Positions 32,163 through 40,317 of a stretch of 55,772 nt of DNA are shown piece by piece; positions within the stretch are counted from its first letter, which is position 1; the number at the start of each line of letters is the position of its first letter. The translations under genes were made by a program, and so were the position numbers. This DNA is from CAZBRS01 sp964494475 (GTDB taxonomy: Bacteria > Myxococcota_A > UBA9042 > CAZBRS01), in assembly GCA_964494475.1 (NCBI GenBank), contig CAZBRS010000041.1, positions 1-55,772 on the forward strand, written 5' to 3'. A model generated the notes under the pieces. The model had not been told where the DNA came from and made no database searches. It was given only the letters and a program-made list of their open reading frames with translations.

Positions 32163-34319
32163 ATGATCAAGGTGCCGTGCTCGCAGTTCGCGGCGACCGT
32201 GGCGGTCCTCCTGGCGGTCGGCGGAACCGTTGGATGCGACTCTTGCGTCCCGGATCACGCCTCGCTCTGCCCGTTCGGGTGCGGGCTCGACGTGTCCGAC
32301 AACGGTTCGATAGAGGACGCGACCGAGGTCGCGACCGACGCCGCTGAGTTCCTCGATGCCGCTGGGTGCAAGGTCCCGTGCGGCGACGCGTGTTGCGCCG
32401 ACGGGTGGAAGTGCGGGGCCGACGAGGCCTGCTACCAGTGCATCAAGGATGAGCACTGCCACCCGTTTGAAGGCTGCGAGGGTCATCGCTGTTGGTGCAA
32501 CGTTGCCAAGCTTTGCGAACTCCACTCTTGCGACCTCGACTGCCCCGACTGGCAGCACTGCGAGTGGGTCTCGACGGGCATGGCCTGCGTCCCGGACGTG
32601 TGCGAGCCGGCCTGCGCCGTGGGGTTCCGCTGCGTTGACGACGAGTGCCAGGCGTACTGCGACAAGGCCTGCGAGGACTGGCAGCAGTGCGAGTGGGAGG
32701 GCGACGCCGCCATGGTCTGCGTTGATCGGCCGTGCGATTCTACGTGCCGGTTCGACGAGCACTGCGATCGGGCCGAGTGCGTCTCGAACGTGTGCACCGG
32801 ACGCTCCAACTCCGAGTGCGCAGACCTGGGCTGCGTGTGCCTGGCCGATGGGTCGTGCGGTGCGTGTAGTGGCTGCGAGCCTCCGTGTGACGAAGGCTTC
32901 GGGTGCGAAGACCTCGGAGGCACGCTGGCGTGCGTTCCGCTGGACGACTGCCCGTGTCCGGTGGGAACGCACTGCGTCGGAGGCCCGGGTTGGGAGTGCG
33001 TCCCGAACGTCTGCGAGCTGCCCTGCGCGGTCGACTGCGGCGAGTACTGCGGGGCCGACGGCGTGTGCGTTGCCACGGTCGACTGCTCGGCTGCGCCGGA
33101 CGAGCCCGTTTGTGGGTGGGTCGAGTCCGGTGAGCTGGGCTTCCAGATCTTTCCGAACCTCTGCTGCCTGCAGGGGACGGGCGCGACCGTGGCCGATTGC
33201 GCCGAGTTGTCCGTGCAGCCCGTATGCGACGTTGCCGGCTACGTCGCGAACCCGCTTGGCGATAATACCTACGTCAACGTGTGCCACGCCGCGTGTGCCG
33301 GGGTCGACGTCGCTGAGATCCAGGCCGGCGAGTGCGCGTGCGCCATGACCTGCACGGCGGACCAGCTGGGCTACAACCCGGTGTGCGGCACGGACTGCCA
33401 GGACTACCTGAACCCCTGCGCCGCCCAGTGCGCCGACGTCGGCGTGCTGTTTCCGCACCTGTGCCCCGTGGACTGCGGCTGCTGCGGTTCCTGCTCCGAT
33501 TGCGAGGACGCGTGCCCCGACCCCGTGTGCGGCACCGACGGCCAGACGTACGCGTCGCTGTGCGAGCTGGAGTTGTGCCATGAAGGCGTGGAGTTGGCGT
33601 ACCCTGGGCGCTGCGTGCCCGCCGGTTGCGCCTGCCCCGCCACCAGCGAGCCCGTGTGTGGGACCGTGCCCGGAGAGGAGGGGTGGGGCACCCTTCCGAA
33701 CCCGTGCACGGCCAACTGCCTCGACGCCACCGTCTGGTTCGACTTCGTTTGTTCCTGCTGCGACCCGACGCCCGAGGCCCCGGTGTGCGCGTACAGCCCC
33801 CTCACCGGCTGGACCTCCGAGCGCAACCAGTGCGTGGTCGACTCGTACGGGTACTACGCGACCAGCTACCCGGGCGCCTGCGTCTGCTGCGATGCGCCCG
33901 GCTCGCTCGACGGCTGCTGCGACCTCGGCGACCAGGCACCGGTCTGCGGCGTCGACGGCGTCACGTACGCCAACGGGTGCGCCCTCGACTGCGCGGGCGT
34001 GGCCAAGGACCACGACGGAGCGTGCGTTTGCGCCTCTGCCTGGGACCCCGTCTGCGGCGAGAGCGTGCTCGAGCCGGGCAAGACCTACACTTACGGCAAC
34101 GCCTGCGTCGCCACCTCGGTGTACGGCGTCACCAGCTTCACGGCCGGTGCGTGCGCGATGTGTGCGGTGGTGTGCGCCGAGGCCCCCGGCGATCCCGTGT
34201 GCGGGCTCGACGGCGTGTCGTACCCCGACGCGTGCTACCAGGTGAAGTGCAACGGCGACGCCGTCCAACTGCACCTCGATGACACCACGTGCCACGGCGC
34301 GTGCGAGAGCTGTCCATAG
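32163..34319 (+). CDS. Cys-rich lipoprotein with Kazal-type inhibitor modules
   Basis: 718 residues. Signal peptide MIKVPCSQFAATVAVLLAVG with Cys after VGC, then an Asp/Ala/Glu linker. Residues about 50-330 are Cys-rich repeats (CDLDCPDWQHCEWVSTGMAC, CDKACEDWQQCEWEGDAAMV). Residues about 420-718 hold a series of Kazal-like modules with the PVCGxDGxxYxxxC signature: DPVCGTDGQTYASLCE (near 452), APVCGVDGVTYANGCALDC (near 591), DPVCGLDGVSYPDACYQVKC (near 677), plus several degenerate ones. Kazal domains inhibit serine proteases by a canonical loop. ATG 32163 is preferred over 32070 because it begins the signal peptide; TATGAT at 32127-32132 may be the -10. Followed by the shared-domain lipoprotein after 13 bp. 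Confidence 0.75.
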   Translation: MIKVPCSQFAATVAVLLAVGGTVGCDSCVPDHASLCPFGCGLDVSDNGSIEDATEVATDAAEFLDAAGCKVPCGDACCADGWKCGADEACYQCIKDEHCHPFEGCEGHRCWCNVAKLCELHSCDLDCPDWQHCEWVSTGMACVPDVCEPACAVGFRCVDDECQAYCDKACEDWQQCEWEGDAAMVCVDRPCDSTCRFDEHCDRAECVSNVCTGRSNSECADLGCVCLADGSCGACSGCEPPCDEGFGCEDLGGTLACVPLDDCPCPVGTHCVGGPGWECVPNVCELPCAVDCGEYCGADGVCVATVDCSAAPDEPVCGWVESGELGFQIFPNLCCLQGTGATVADCAELSVQPVCDVAGYVANPLGDNTYVNVCHAACAGVDVAEIQAGECACAMTCTADQLGYNPVCGTDCQDYLNPCAAQCADVGVLFPHLCPVDCGCCGSCSDCEDACPDPVCGTDGQTYASLCELELCHEGVELAYPGRCVPAGCACPATSEPVCGTVPGEEGWGTLPNPCTANCLDATVWFDFVCSCCDPTPEAPVCAYSPLTGWTSERNQCVVDSYGYYATSYPGACVCCDAPGSLDGCCDLGDQAPVCGVDGVTYANGCALDCAGVAKDHDGACVCASAWDPVCGESVLEPGKTYTYGNACVATSVYGVTSFTAGACAMCAVVCAEAPGDPVCGLDGVSYPDACYQVKCNGDAVQLHLDDTTCHGACESCP

Positions 34320-34332
34320 GAGGGGACGATTG

Positions 34333-35259
34333 GTGGAATCCATGGCCCCGACGTCGTTCGCGTCGCGAGTGGCCCCCGAGCGCTCGGCAGCTCGCGGCCG
34401 CCTTCCTTTCGTGCTGCTCCTCGTGCTCGCTGCTTGCGCCGGGGCGGGACCGACGGGTCCTGGTGACGCGCCCGTCGAGACCTCGTCCGACGGCTCCGTG
34501 GACGCCGGCCCGGAGTCCGAGGCCACGCCCGACGTCCCGGGCGTCGGGCGCCTCGAGTTCGTCGATGAATGGGGCGACGACCAGGAGAGCTGCGCCGACG
34601 CCGACGTCTGTTCGCTCGACATCGCGATCAACAACGAGCGCACCCTGCGCGTGCGGTACCTGGTGGATGGCGTGCCGCGTGCCGGGGCGCCCCTCTCGTT
34701 CCAGGTGGAGGACGACCCGTTCTACCTGGCGCACGTGGCGTGCTCGACGGTGTACACCCAGACCGACGGGATCGCGGCCACGCGCCTGAAGGTCTACCTG
34801 GACGCGGGCGGGTGCCTGGTCGAGACCTTCCGGGTGCGGGTGGGCGTCTACGGCCGGCCCGAGGTCGCGCCGTTGTTCTTCTCGATCCGGACCGGGGGCA
34901 AGTGCGACGCCTACCTGACCGTCAGCTTCGACTACGACGGTGCCAAGCCCTTCGACGGCGTCACGGTCTACCTGTTCAAGAGCGTCCAGCCGACCGCGGC
35001 CGACCTGGCGTGCGCCGCCCTCGACCCGCTCGTCCTGCCCTCCGCGGATCAGCAGAAGGGGCCCGTGCAGGTCTCGCAGACCGCCAAGTTCAACATGCTG
35101 CCCGGCCTCGAGGTCGAGCAGGAGCAGTTCTACACCATCATCGCGCTCGGCGAACTCATGGACGGCACGCGGGTGACCTTCGGCTGCAACGACACCGACG
35201 GGCACGTGAAGGTCACGTCGTCGACGCACGTTGTGGTCACGCTCGAGGACCTGATGTAG
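34333..35259 (+). CDS. Lipoprotein of unknown function (small paralogue)
   Basis: About 308 residues. GTG 34333 has a very good AGGAGGGG site at 34318-34325; ATG 34342 is the alternative. The signal sequence RLPFVLLLVLAACAGAG ends in a lipobox Cys, followed by an acidic linker. The whole mature part matches residues about 60-300 of the protein at 27068: FVDEWGDDQESCADADVC, FDGVTVYLFKSVQPTAADLA, AKFNMLPGLEVEQEQFYTII, GCNDTDGHVKVTSS. The similarity includes long identical DNA stretches around 34950-34982 and 27650-27682, so the duplication is fairly recent or kept similar by conversion. Function unknown. Co-directional with the Kazal lipoprotein. Confidence 0.7.
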   Translation: MESMAPTSFASRVAPERSAARGRLPFVLLLVLAACAGAGPTGPGDAPVETSSDGSVDAGPESEATPDVPGVGRLEFVDEWGDDQESCADADVCSLDIAINNERTLRVRYLVDGVPRAGAPLSFQVEDDPFYLAHVACSTVYTQTDGIAATRLKVYLDAGGCLVETFRVRVGVYGRPEVAPLFFSIRTGGKCDAYLTVSFDYDGAKPFDGVTVYLFKSVQPTAADLACAALDPLVLPSADQQKGPVQVSQTAKFNMLPGLEVEQEQFYTIIALGELMDGTRVTFGCNDTDGHVKVTSSTHVVVTLEDLM

Positions 35260-35279
35260 CGACACGATGCATCGTGCCC

Positions 35280-35684
35280 CTACGCCTTGAGATCTCCCTC
35301 GCCCGCATTCCAACGCCTCGCCGGCAGCTCGTCGAAGTGGGCGTCGAGCGTCAACACGGTCAGGTCCAGGCGCTTCGCGACCGAAGCGATGAGGGCGTCG
35401 GACAGCGGCAGGGTTCGTCCCTTCTCGCGGAGCCGGCGCAGCAGGTCGCCGACGGCCTCCCAGTCGGCGCGGAGGACGTCGGCGTACGACAGGGTCTCGA
35501 GCAGCGTCGACAGTTCGCGCCGCTCCCGATCCGAGCGCGTGCCGTGCAGCAGCTCGGCCACCACGGGGCCCGTGGTCCACGCCTCGTCAGCCTCGATCAG
35601 CCGCGCCACCTCGTCGGCGATCGGCCCCTCGCCGTGCCGGAAGAACTGCACCCAGGCCGAGGTGTCGATCAGCACCCTACTCAT
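35280..35684 (-). CDS. vapC: PIN-domain toxin VapC
   Basis: 134 residues. PIN-fold RNase of a type II toxin-antitoxin system. Acidic active-site residues are visible: VLIDTSAWVQFF (D7), TTGPVVAELLHGTRSD (Glu), LPLSDALIASVAKRLDLTVL (Asp) and TLDAHFDEL (Asp). VapC proteins cleave tRNA or rRNA. ATG 35684 overlaps the antitoxin stop by 8 nt. Length is in the normal range. Convergent with the lipoprotein gene, 20 bp away. Confidence 0.9.
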   Translation of the reverse strand: MSRVLIDTSAWVQFFRHGEGPIADEVARLIEADEAWTTGPVVAELLHGTRSDRERRELSTLLETLSYADVLRADWEAVGDLLRRLREKGRTLPLSDALIASVAKRLDLTVLTLDAHFDELPARRWNAGEGDLKA

Positions 35685-35892
35685 CGGCCGACTCGCGCGC
35701 GTCGCGAGCGCGCAACTCGTCCACGTCACCCGCCAGGTCGAGCTTGCCCCTCAAGGCCAGCAGCGCCTGCTTGCGTCGGTCCTTCAGGTACCCCTCGAGC
35801 GCGACGCGAACAGCCTCGGTCTTGGTGTGAGCGCGCGTCACGGACATGAGCTCGGGGAAGAGCCCGTCGTCGACGACCAGCGTGGTTCGCAT
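35677..35892 (-). CDS. vapB: VapB-type antitoxin
   Basis: 71 residues. N-terminal ribbon-helix-helix pattern MRTTLVVDDGLFPELMSVTR with AHTKTEAVRVALEGYLKDRR, as in VapB2-type antitoxins, followed by a charged C-terminal tail that would wrap the toxin. ATG 35892 follows an inverted repeat (35903-35928) that is a likely operator for autoregulation by the VapBC complex. Confidence 0.85.
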   Translation of the reverse strand: MRTTLVVDDGLFPELMSVTRAHTKTEAVRVALEGYLKDRRKQALLALRGKLDLAGDVDELRARDARESADE

Positions 35893-35902
35893 GGGGACCT
35901 CG

Positions 35903-35928
35903 CATACGATCTACGGTCAGAACGTATG
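35903..35928. promoter_or_regulatory. Inverted-repeat operator candidate of vapBC
   Basis: CATACG (35903-35908) and CGTATG (35923-35928) are perfect inverse arms separated by 14 bp, 20 bp centre to centre, or two turns of DNA. The site lies 11 bp upstream of the vapB start. Ribbon-helix-helix antitoxins bind paired half-sites of this kind. Confidence 0.45.
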
Positions 35929-35986
35929 TCGACGGTGCGCACACGTCAAGGGGGGGACGGCGTGTGCGGAGTGGAAAGTGTTTGAT

Positions 35987-36214
35987 CTACGCAGACTTCC
36001 GAAGCTCGTCGAGGCCCACGTCTTCGAGGATCACGCGTCGGAACGCCCTGGGGTCTCCGAGGCGCGTCTTGGCGTCGAGGATCTCGATACCGGCCAAGTG
36101 GCCCGCGGCGTCGAAGTCGGCGGCGATGCCGTCGTCCAACTGCTTGGTCGTGACGGTGGTCTCGGCGAACGCGATGTAGAGCGCGTCGACTTTGGGATCA
36201 TACGTGATTCTCAT
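35987..36214 (-). CDS. DUF2283 protein
   Basis: 75 residues: MRITYDPKVDALYIAFAETT, then GIAADFDAAGHLAGIEILDA. This is the DUF2283 family, small beta-rich proteins commonly paired with DUF4258-type toxins. No such partner is seen here: the upstream 100 bp on this strand is empty, and the next gene is the divergent HigB toxin. It may be an orphan antitoxin-like gene within the TA cluster. A TTGACG at 36289-36294 on this strand could serve as a -35. Confidence 0.8.
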   Translation of the reverse strand: MRITYDPKVDALYIAFAETTVTTKQLDDGIAADFDAAGHLAGIEILDAKTRLGDPRAFRRVILEDVGLDELRKSA

Positions 36215-36320
36215 CGTGCACCTCACGCCACGAAGAACACGAACACGGTCACCGTCTCGACGCGTAAGATGACGAGAATCCTTCGCAGCGTCAACCCGAA
36301 CGAGCCCTATGCTCCGTGCC

Positions 36321-36350
36321 TTGACACCTATCACGCCTACCGTTATAACG
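36321..36350 (+). promoter_or_regulatory. Promoter and palindromic operator of higBA
   Basis: Consensus TTGACA (36321-36326) and TATAAC (36344-36349) with an ideal 17-bp spacer. The -10 lies inside a perfect 10-bp palindrome CGTTATAACG (36341-36350). A dimeric HTH antitoxin bound there would block polymerase directly. The leader before GTG 36357 is almost absent. Confidence 0.6.
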
Positions 36351-36356
36351 TACCTC

Positions 36357-36650
36357 GTGATACGATCGTTTCGCGACAAGGGCACGGAAGACGTCTTCGA
36401 CGGCGCCGACTCGGCGGCCGCCCGGCGGTGCTGTCCCCGCGTCGTGTGGACGGTCGCGAGGAGGGAGCTGGACCAACTGAACCGCGTGCGCGAGCTGCGC
36501 GACCTGCGCATCCCTCCGGGCAACCGGCTCGAGGCCCTGTCGGGCGATCGAAAGGGGCAGCACAGCATTCGCGTGAACGACCAGTTTCGGGTCTGCTTTC
36601 GATGGGAGGACGGCGATGCACACGACGTCGAGATCACGGACTACCACTGA
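36357..36650 (+). CDS. higB: HigB/RelE-family mRNA interferase toxin
   Basis: About 97 residues from GTG 36357: VIRSFRDKGTEDVFDGADSA, then LRDLRIPPGNRLEALSGDRK and HSIRVNDQFRVCFRWEDGDA. This is the HigB-type RelE-superfamily toxin, with the basic IRVNDQFRVCFRW strand and the final DVEITDYH. An in-frame ATG at 36309 lies upstream of the promoter and is unlikely to be used. Toxin-first order with the antitoxin overlapping the 3' end by 35 nt is the usual higBA layout. Confidence 0.9.
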   Translation: MIRSFRDKGTEDVFDGADSAAARRCCPRVVWTVARRELDQLNRVRELRDLRIPPGNRLEALSGDRKGQHSIRVNDQFRVCFRWEDGDAHDVEITDYH

Positions 36651-36996
36651 GCCGGCGCCGCCCGTTCCGGGCGCCGAGGTCACGCGCCGACGGTTGCCGG
36701 CGCACCGGCCCCCCACGCACCCGGGCGAGATGCTGCTCGAGGAGTTCCTGAAGCCCATGGGGCTCAGCCAGGCGCGCTTCGCGGTGCACCTCGGCGTGTC
36801 GTTCCCGCGCCTGAACGAGATCGTCCGGGGCAAGCGCTCGGTCACCACCGACACGGCCCTGCGCCTCGAGCGCGTGCTGGCCATGCCCGCCGACTTCTGG
36901 CTGGGGCTGCAGGCCGACTGGGATCTGTGGCACGCGATCCACGGGGCCGGGGCCGACGCGATCGCGCGGCTCGAGCCGCTCTGCAAGGTCGATTAG
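36616..36996 (+). CDS. higA: HigA-family antitoxin (XRE HTH)
   Basis: 126 residues. After a variable N-terminus comes HPGEMLLEEFLKPMGLSQAR followed by FAVHLGVSFPRLNEIVRGKR and MPADFWLGLQADWDLWHA, the complete HigA signature. ATG 36616 lies inside the toxin gene behind GGGAGGA. As a dimer it should bind the CGTTATAACG palindrome and neutralise HigB. Confidence 0.9.
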   Translation: MHTTSRSRTTTEPAPPVPGAEVTRRRLPAHRPPTHPGEMLLEEFLKPMGLSQARFAVHLGVSFPRLNEIVRGKRSVTTDTALRLERVLAMPADFWLGLQADWDLWHAIHGAGADAIARLEPLCKVD

Positions 36997-37006
36997 GTCG
37001 AACGGC

Positions 37007-38665
37007 ATGCGCTTCACCCTCTCGGGCAAGATCTTCCTGGGCGTCTCGCTCATCCTCGTCGCGTTCGGCGCCGTCTCGGTGTTCGGCATCCTGCGCATGG
37101 TGCGCTACCAGAGCCAGGTCACCGTGCTCGTGAAGGGGCTCACGCCGCTCACGCACGAGGTGCGCGAGGTGCTGCGGTCGACCGACAGCCTCACGTTCTC
37201 GATCAACCAGCGCGAGGCGCGGCAGATCATCGAGGCCCGCAGCTTCCTTTTGTACATGGACCCTTCGCGGCGCGTCGAGCAGCTGGTGCAGCACACCGAG
37301 CAGCGTCGGCGCGCGCTGCCGCCCGAGCAGGACGAGGCCGTCGATGCGTTCCTGGCCGCGTGGCAGGAGACCTTGTCGGGCCTCGTGAACGGCGACCAGT
37401 TCTACCGCATCGTCAGCCGCGAGGCGCCGGCGTTCTTCGAGATCCTCGACCCGCTGTTGAACGGCGACACGTCCAACCGCGCCGTGTTCCTGCACGTGTT
37501 CACGCTCTTCCTCGACCAGGTCGAGCGCGAGCAGAGCTCCGAGGGCCTGGCCCGCGATCTGGTCGAGAAGTTCCTGCTGTCGACCAAGCGCGGGCTGTTC
37601 CGGGCCCAGACCGAGCTGCACCGCTTCACCGACGACCTGTCGAACCGCATCGAGGCGCAGGAGCGCAGCTCGCTGCTGGCCATGATCGTGCTTTCGGTGG
37701 TGGCGTTCCTGTTCGGGGTGGGCGTGCTCGTGGTCACGCGCTTCGCCCTCCGGCCCATCAGCCGGCTCACCCAGGCGGTGCGGCGCCTGTCGTCGGGCGA
37801 GCTCGACGAGCGCCTCGAGGTGCGGGGCTCCGACGAGATCGCCACCCTGGCCGCCGAGTTCAACCGCATGGTGCAGAGCCTGGGCGAGCGCGACCGCCTG
37901 CTGGCGCACCAGCGCGAGCGCCTGCTGCGCTCCGAGCGCCTGGCCGTCATCGGCAAGATGGCCTCGTTCATCGCCCACGAGGTGCGCAACCCGCTCTCGT
38001 CGATCGGCCTGAACACCGAGGTGCTGCAGGACGAGGCCGCGGCGCGCGGGGCGCCCGAGGGCGAGAAGAAGCTGCTGGCCGCCATCCTGCAGGAGGTCGA
38101 CCGCCTGAAGGACGTGACCGAGCAGTACCTGCAGTTCGCGCGCATGCCGTCGGCCGAGCGCCTGCGCTTCCGGGTGGGCGAGGTGCTGGGCGCCTTCCTC
38201 GACTGGCAGGGCCCGCTGCTCGAGCGCGAGGGCATCGAGGTTGGGCGGCAGATCGACGAGTGGCTGCAGGTGTCGGTCGACGTGGGCCAGCTGCGGCAGG
38301 CGCTCGTGAACCTGGTGACCAACGCGGTCGAGGCGCTGAAGGAGCGCCCGGTCAAGCGCATCACGGTGGGCGCGCGCAAGGCCGGCGAGGGCTGGGTCGA
38401 GCTCTGGGTGGCCGACACGGGCGCGGGCATCCCCGCCGAGGTGCGCGAGCGCGTGACCGAGCCCTTCTTCACCACACGGCGGGGGGGCACCGGCCTCGGC
38501 CTCGCCATCTGCCAGGAGATCGCCGAGAAGCACGGGGGCGAGCTGCGTATCGAGAGCGAGGAGGGGGAGGGGACGCGCGTGACGTTGCGGCTGCCCGCCG
38601 GGGAGCCCGCGGAGCCAACGGCCGCTACGGCGCCGGCAGAGGCGGAGGCAGATCCTCGACCTTGA
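37007..38665 (+). CDS. Membrane-bound sensor histidine kinase (orphan)
   Basis: 552 residues. N-terminal membrane helix (IFLGVSLILVAFGAVSVFGI), a periplasmic helical region of about 190 residues, a second membrane helix at about 225-250 (AMIVLSVVAFLFGVGVLVV), a HAMP domain, a HisKA domain with phospho-acceptor H324 in FIAHEVRNPLSSIG, and a HATPase domain with N439 (NLVTNAVEAL), DTGAGIP, TEPFFTTRRGG and GTGLGLAI. All catalytic motifs are intact, of the NtrB/ZraS-like subtype that often works with sigma-54 activators. No response regulator is adjacent. Starts 11 bp after higA. It overlaps the convergent secreted-protein gene by 41 bp. Confidence 0.9.
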   Translation: MRFTLSGKIFLGVSLILVAFGAVSVFGILRMVRYQSQVTVLVKGLTPLTHEVREVLRSTDSLTFSINQREARQIIEARSFLLYMDPSRRVEQLVQHTEQRRRALPPEQDEAVDAFLAAWQETLSGLVNGDQFYRIVSREAPAFFEILDPLLNGDTSNRAVFLHVFTLFLDQVEREQSSEGLARDLVEKFLLSTKRGLFRAQTELHRFTDDLSNRIEAQERSSLLAMIVLSVVAFLFGVGVLVVTRFALRPISRLTQAVRRLSSGELDERLEVRGSDEIATLAAEFNRMVQSLGERDRLLAHQRERLLRSERLAVIGKMASFIAHEVRNPLSSIGLNTEVLQDEAAARGAPEGEKKLLAAILQEVDRLKDVTEQYLQFARMPSAERLRFRVGEVLGAFLDWQGPLLEREGIEVGRQIDEWLQVSVDVGQLRQALVNLVTNAVEALKERPVKRITVGARKAGEGWVELWVADTGAGIPAEVRERVTEPFFTTRRGGTGLGLAICQEIAEKHGGELRIESEEGEGTRVTLRLPAGEPAEPTAATAPAEAEADPRP

Positions 38666-39965
38666 GCAGCAGCCGGCGCACGTTGCGCAGCTTCAGCTCG
38701 ACCTCGCCCGCGCTCGCCAGCGCCTTCTCGAGCAGCTCCTTGGCCGACAGGCTCTTCATGGCGATGATCTGGTCGATGGCGCCGTCGCGATCCTTCACCA
38801 CGATCTTGAGCGCGGTCAGCGGGTACAGGTCGAACTCGGCCTTCCACATCCACGAGGTCGAGAGCGTGTCGGTGGCCACGGGCGAACGGAGCGGCGCGCC
38901 GTTGTCGACGCTGAGCTCGAGGTAGGGGTCGGGGTCGGTGCCGTCGTCGTCCCAGAAGTTGCGCCGCCCGGAGCCCGGCGCGAGCACCAGCGAGGAGGGC
39001 GTGAGCGTCACGCGCTTGGGCCACTCGTGCCAGGTGCGATCGACCCCCCGAGGTTGGCAGAGCCGCGCCTGCGGGTGGCACTCGCGGCCCTTGTCGCAGC
39101 CGCAGGGCGGCGACCAGGGCACGCTCACGATGGCGGTGAACGCCTTCTCGACGGCCTCCCGCTCGTGCGCGTCGGTCAGGTGCTTCGCGAGCAAGGCGCG
39201 GCCCTCCTCGATCTGGCCCGTGCCGAAGAAGTAGAAGGCCAGCTGGATCACGCCGGGCAGGCGCTCCTCGGGCAGGTCGCGGCGCAGGGCGTCGTAGGCG
39301 GGGCCCAGCCGCGTGCCCAGGAAGACGCGGTGGTCGGCGTTCGCGGGGCGGAGGCGCCCTTCGGCGGCGTCCCAGGCCAGCACCACGTCGACGGTGGGCC
39401 AGTCGCGCAGGCTGAAGGTGCTCTTCTTCAGCACCGCGTCGATGCTCATGGGGTAGAGCACCTCGGGCACGGCGTCGCCGTCGAGGTCGAGCAGCGTGAC
39501 CTCGTCGCCGGCGATGCGCAGCGTGCCCTGCAGCGTGGGCAGGGGCTCGGTCTCGCGGAAGAACATCACGTCGGTGAAGGGCTGATCCTTCAGGCGGAAG
39601 CCGTGCTCGACCACGCGGGCGTTGCCGGTCACCGGCCCCAGCCACCAGTCGGACTGCCGCAGGGTCTCGCCCAGGCCGTCGGTGGTGCGCGGGAACACAC
39701 CGAGCAGGAAGCGCCCCTGGCGCTCGACCGTGACGAGCGGCACGGTACGGAAGCGGTGGTTCTTCCACTCGTACGTGGGCCGGGCGGTGGCGGTGGCCGC
39801 GCCCAGCCACAGCGCGAGCAGCAGGGCCAACGGCCGGGCACGGATGGAAACGGGAGCAGCGCCCGGCAGCCGTCGACTGAAGTCGCGGCTGGAGGGTACG
39901 AAGCCCGCCTTCGCGGGCTGAGGCTCGCGCGCCGGTGTCGTGGGTGTTGGGTGGGGGCACGTCAC
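38625..39965 (-). CDS. Secreted protein of unknown function
   Basis: Up to 446 residues. A hydrophobic export signal (RARPLALLLALWLGAATATA) is found at about residues 43-62 of the frame opened at ATG 39965, after an N-terminal extension that translates through the intergenic repeat at 39869-39919. The true start is therefore probably downstream, perhaps a non-ATG codon near 39875; it is unresolved. The mature part has VLLDLDGDAVPEVLY-type Asp-rich loop (FG-GAP-like calcium site), CGCDKGRECHPQARLC with paired Cys, and SGRRNFWDDDGTDPDPYLEL. No family recognised. Convergent with the histidine kinase. Confidence 0.6.
   Translation of the reverse strand: MTCPHPTPTTPAREPQPAKAGFVPSSRDFSRRLPGAAPVSIRARPLALLLALWLGAATATARPTYEWKNHRFRTVPLVTVERQGRFLLGVFPRTTDGLGETLRQSDWWLGPVTGNARVVEHGFRLKDQPFTDVMFFRETEPLPTLQGTLRIAGDEVTLLDLDGDAVPEVLYPMSIDAVLKKSTFSLRDWPTVDVVLAWDAAEGRLRPANADHRVFLGTRLGPAYDALRRDLPEERLPGVIQLAFYFFGTGQIEEGRALLAKHLTDAHEREAVEKAFTAIVSVPWSPPCGCDKGRECHPQARLCQPRGVDRTWHEWPKRVTLTPSSLVLAPGSGRRNFWDDDGTDPDPYLELSVDNGAPLRSPVATDTLSTSWMWKAEFDLYPLTALKIVVKDRDGAIDQIIAMKSLSAKELLEKALASAGEVELKLRNVRRLLLKVEDLPPPLPAP
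39869..39919 (-). repeat. Intergenic palindromic repeat, copy A
   Basis: Read on the minus strand, this 51-bp element begins with the hairpin AGCCCGCGaaGGCGGGCT, then TTCGTAC, AGCCGCG, CTTCAG, CGACGGC. The same order of blocks recurs in opposite orientation at 40116-40167. It lies under the 5' end of the secreted-protein frame. Confidence 0.6.
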
Positions 39966-40115
39966 CTATCGCCCCCAATGCCGTGGTCGCAGAGATCGGG
40001 GACCGTTCGCCCGTCGGGATCGGGTCGCATGCGAGCTCCTCCTGGTCCCCGTCACGTCGGCGAGAAGTCTACGACTTCGTTACCTTCGCGACAAGCCCTG
40101 CCCGGAGACGAGGTC

Positions 40116-40167
40116 GAGCCCGCGCTGGCGGGCTTCGTACAGACGAGCCGCGGCTTCAGCCGACGGC
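40116..40167 (+). repeat. Intergenic palindromic repeat, copy B
   Basis: AGCCCGCGctGGCGGGCT followed by TCGTAC, AGCCGCGGCTTCAG and CGACGGC, matching copy A at most positions in inverted orientation. The rest of the gap 39966-40317 shows no gene; it contains this element and the sigma-54 site. Probably a REP/MITE-like interspersed element. Confidence 0.6.
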
Positions 40168-40263
40168 GAGGTGGAGTACGCGTAGGCCGAAAGCGGTGCG
40201 GTGTTGCTCCTCTCCGAGGGGCGCGAACGGGCGTTGGGCGGCTCCCCGGGCCGTTCGGGCACG

Positions 40264-40281
40264 TTGGCACGCCGGGTGCAA
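40264..40281 (+). promoter_or_regulatory. Sigma-54-like promoter of the cyclitol cluster
   Basis: TTGGCACGCCGGGTGCAA has GG at -24 and GC at -12 exactly 10 nt apart. Predicted start near 40291 leaves about 27 nt before the ATG at 40318. It would place the three-gene cluster under an enhancer-binding activator. Confidence 0.5.
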
Positions 40282-40317
40282 TACAGGTGACCGAGGACGC
40301 GAACGTGGAGGACGATC

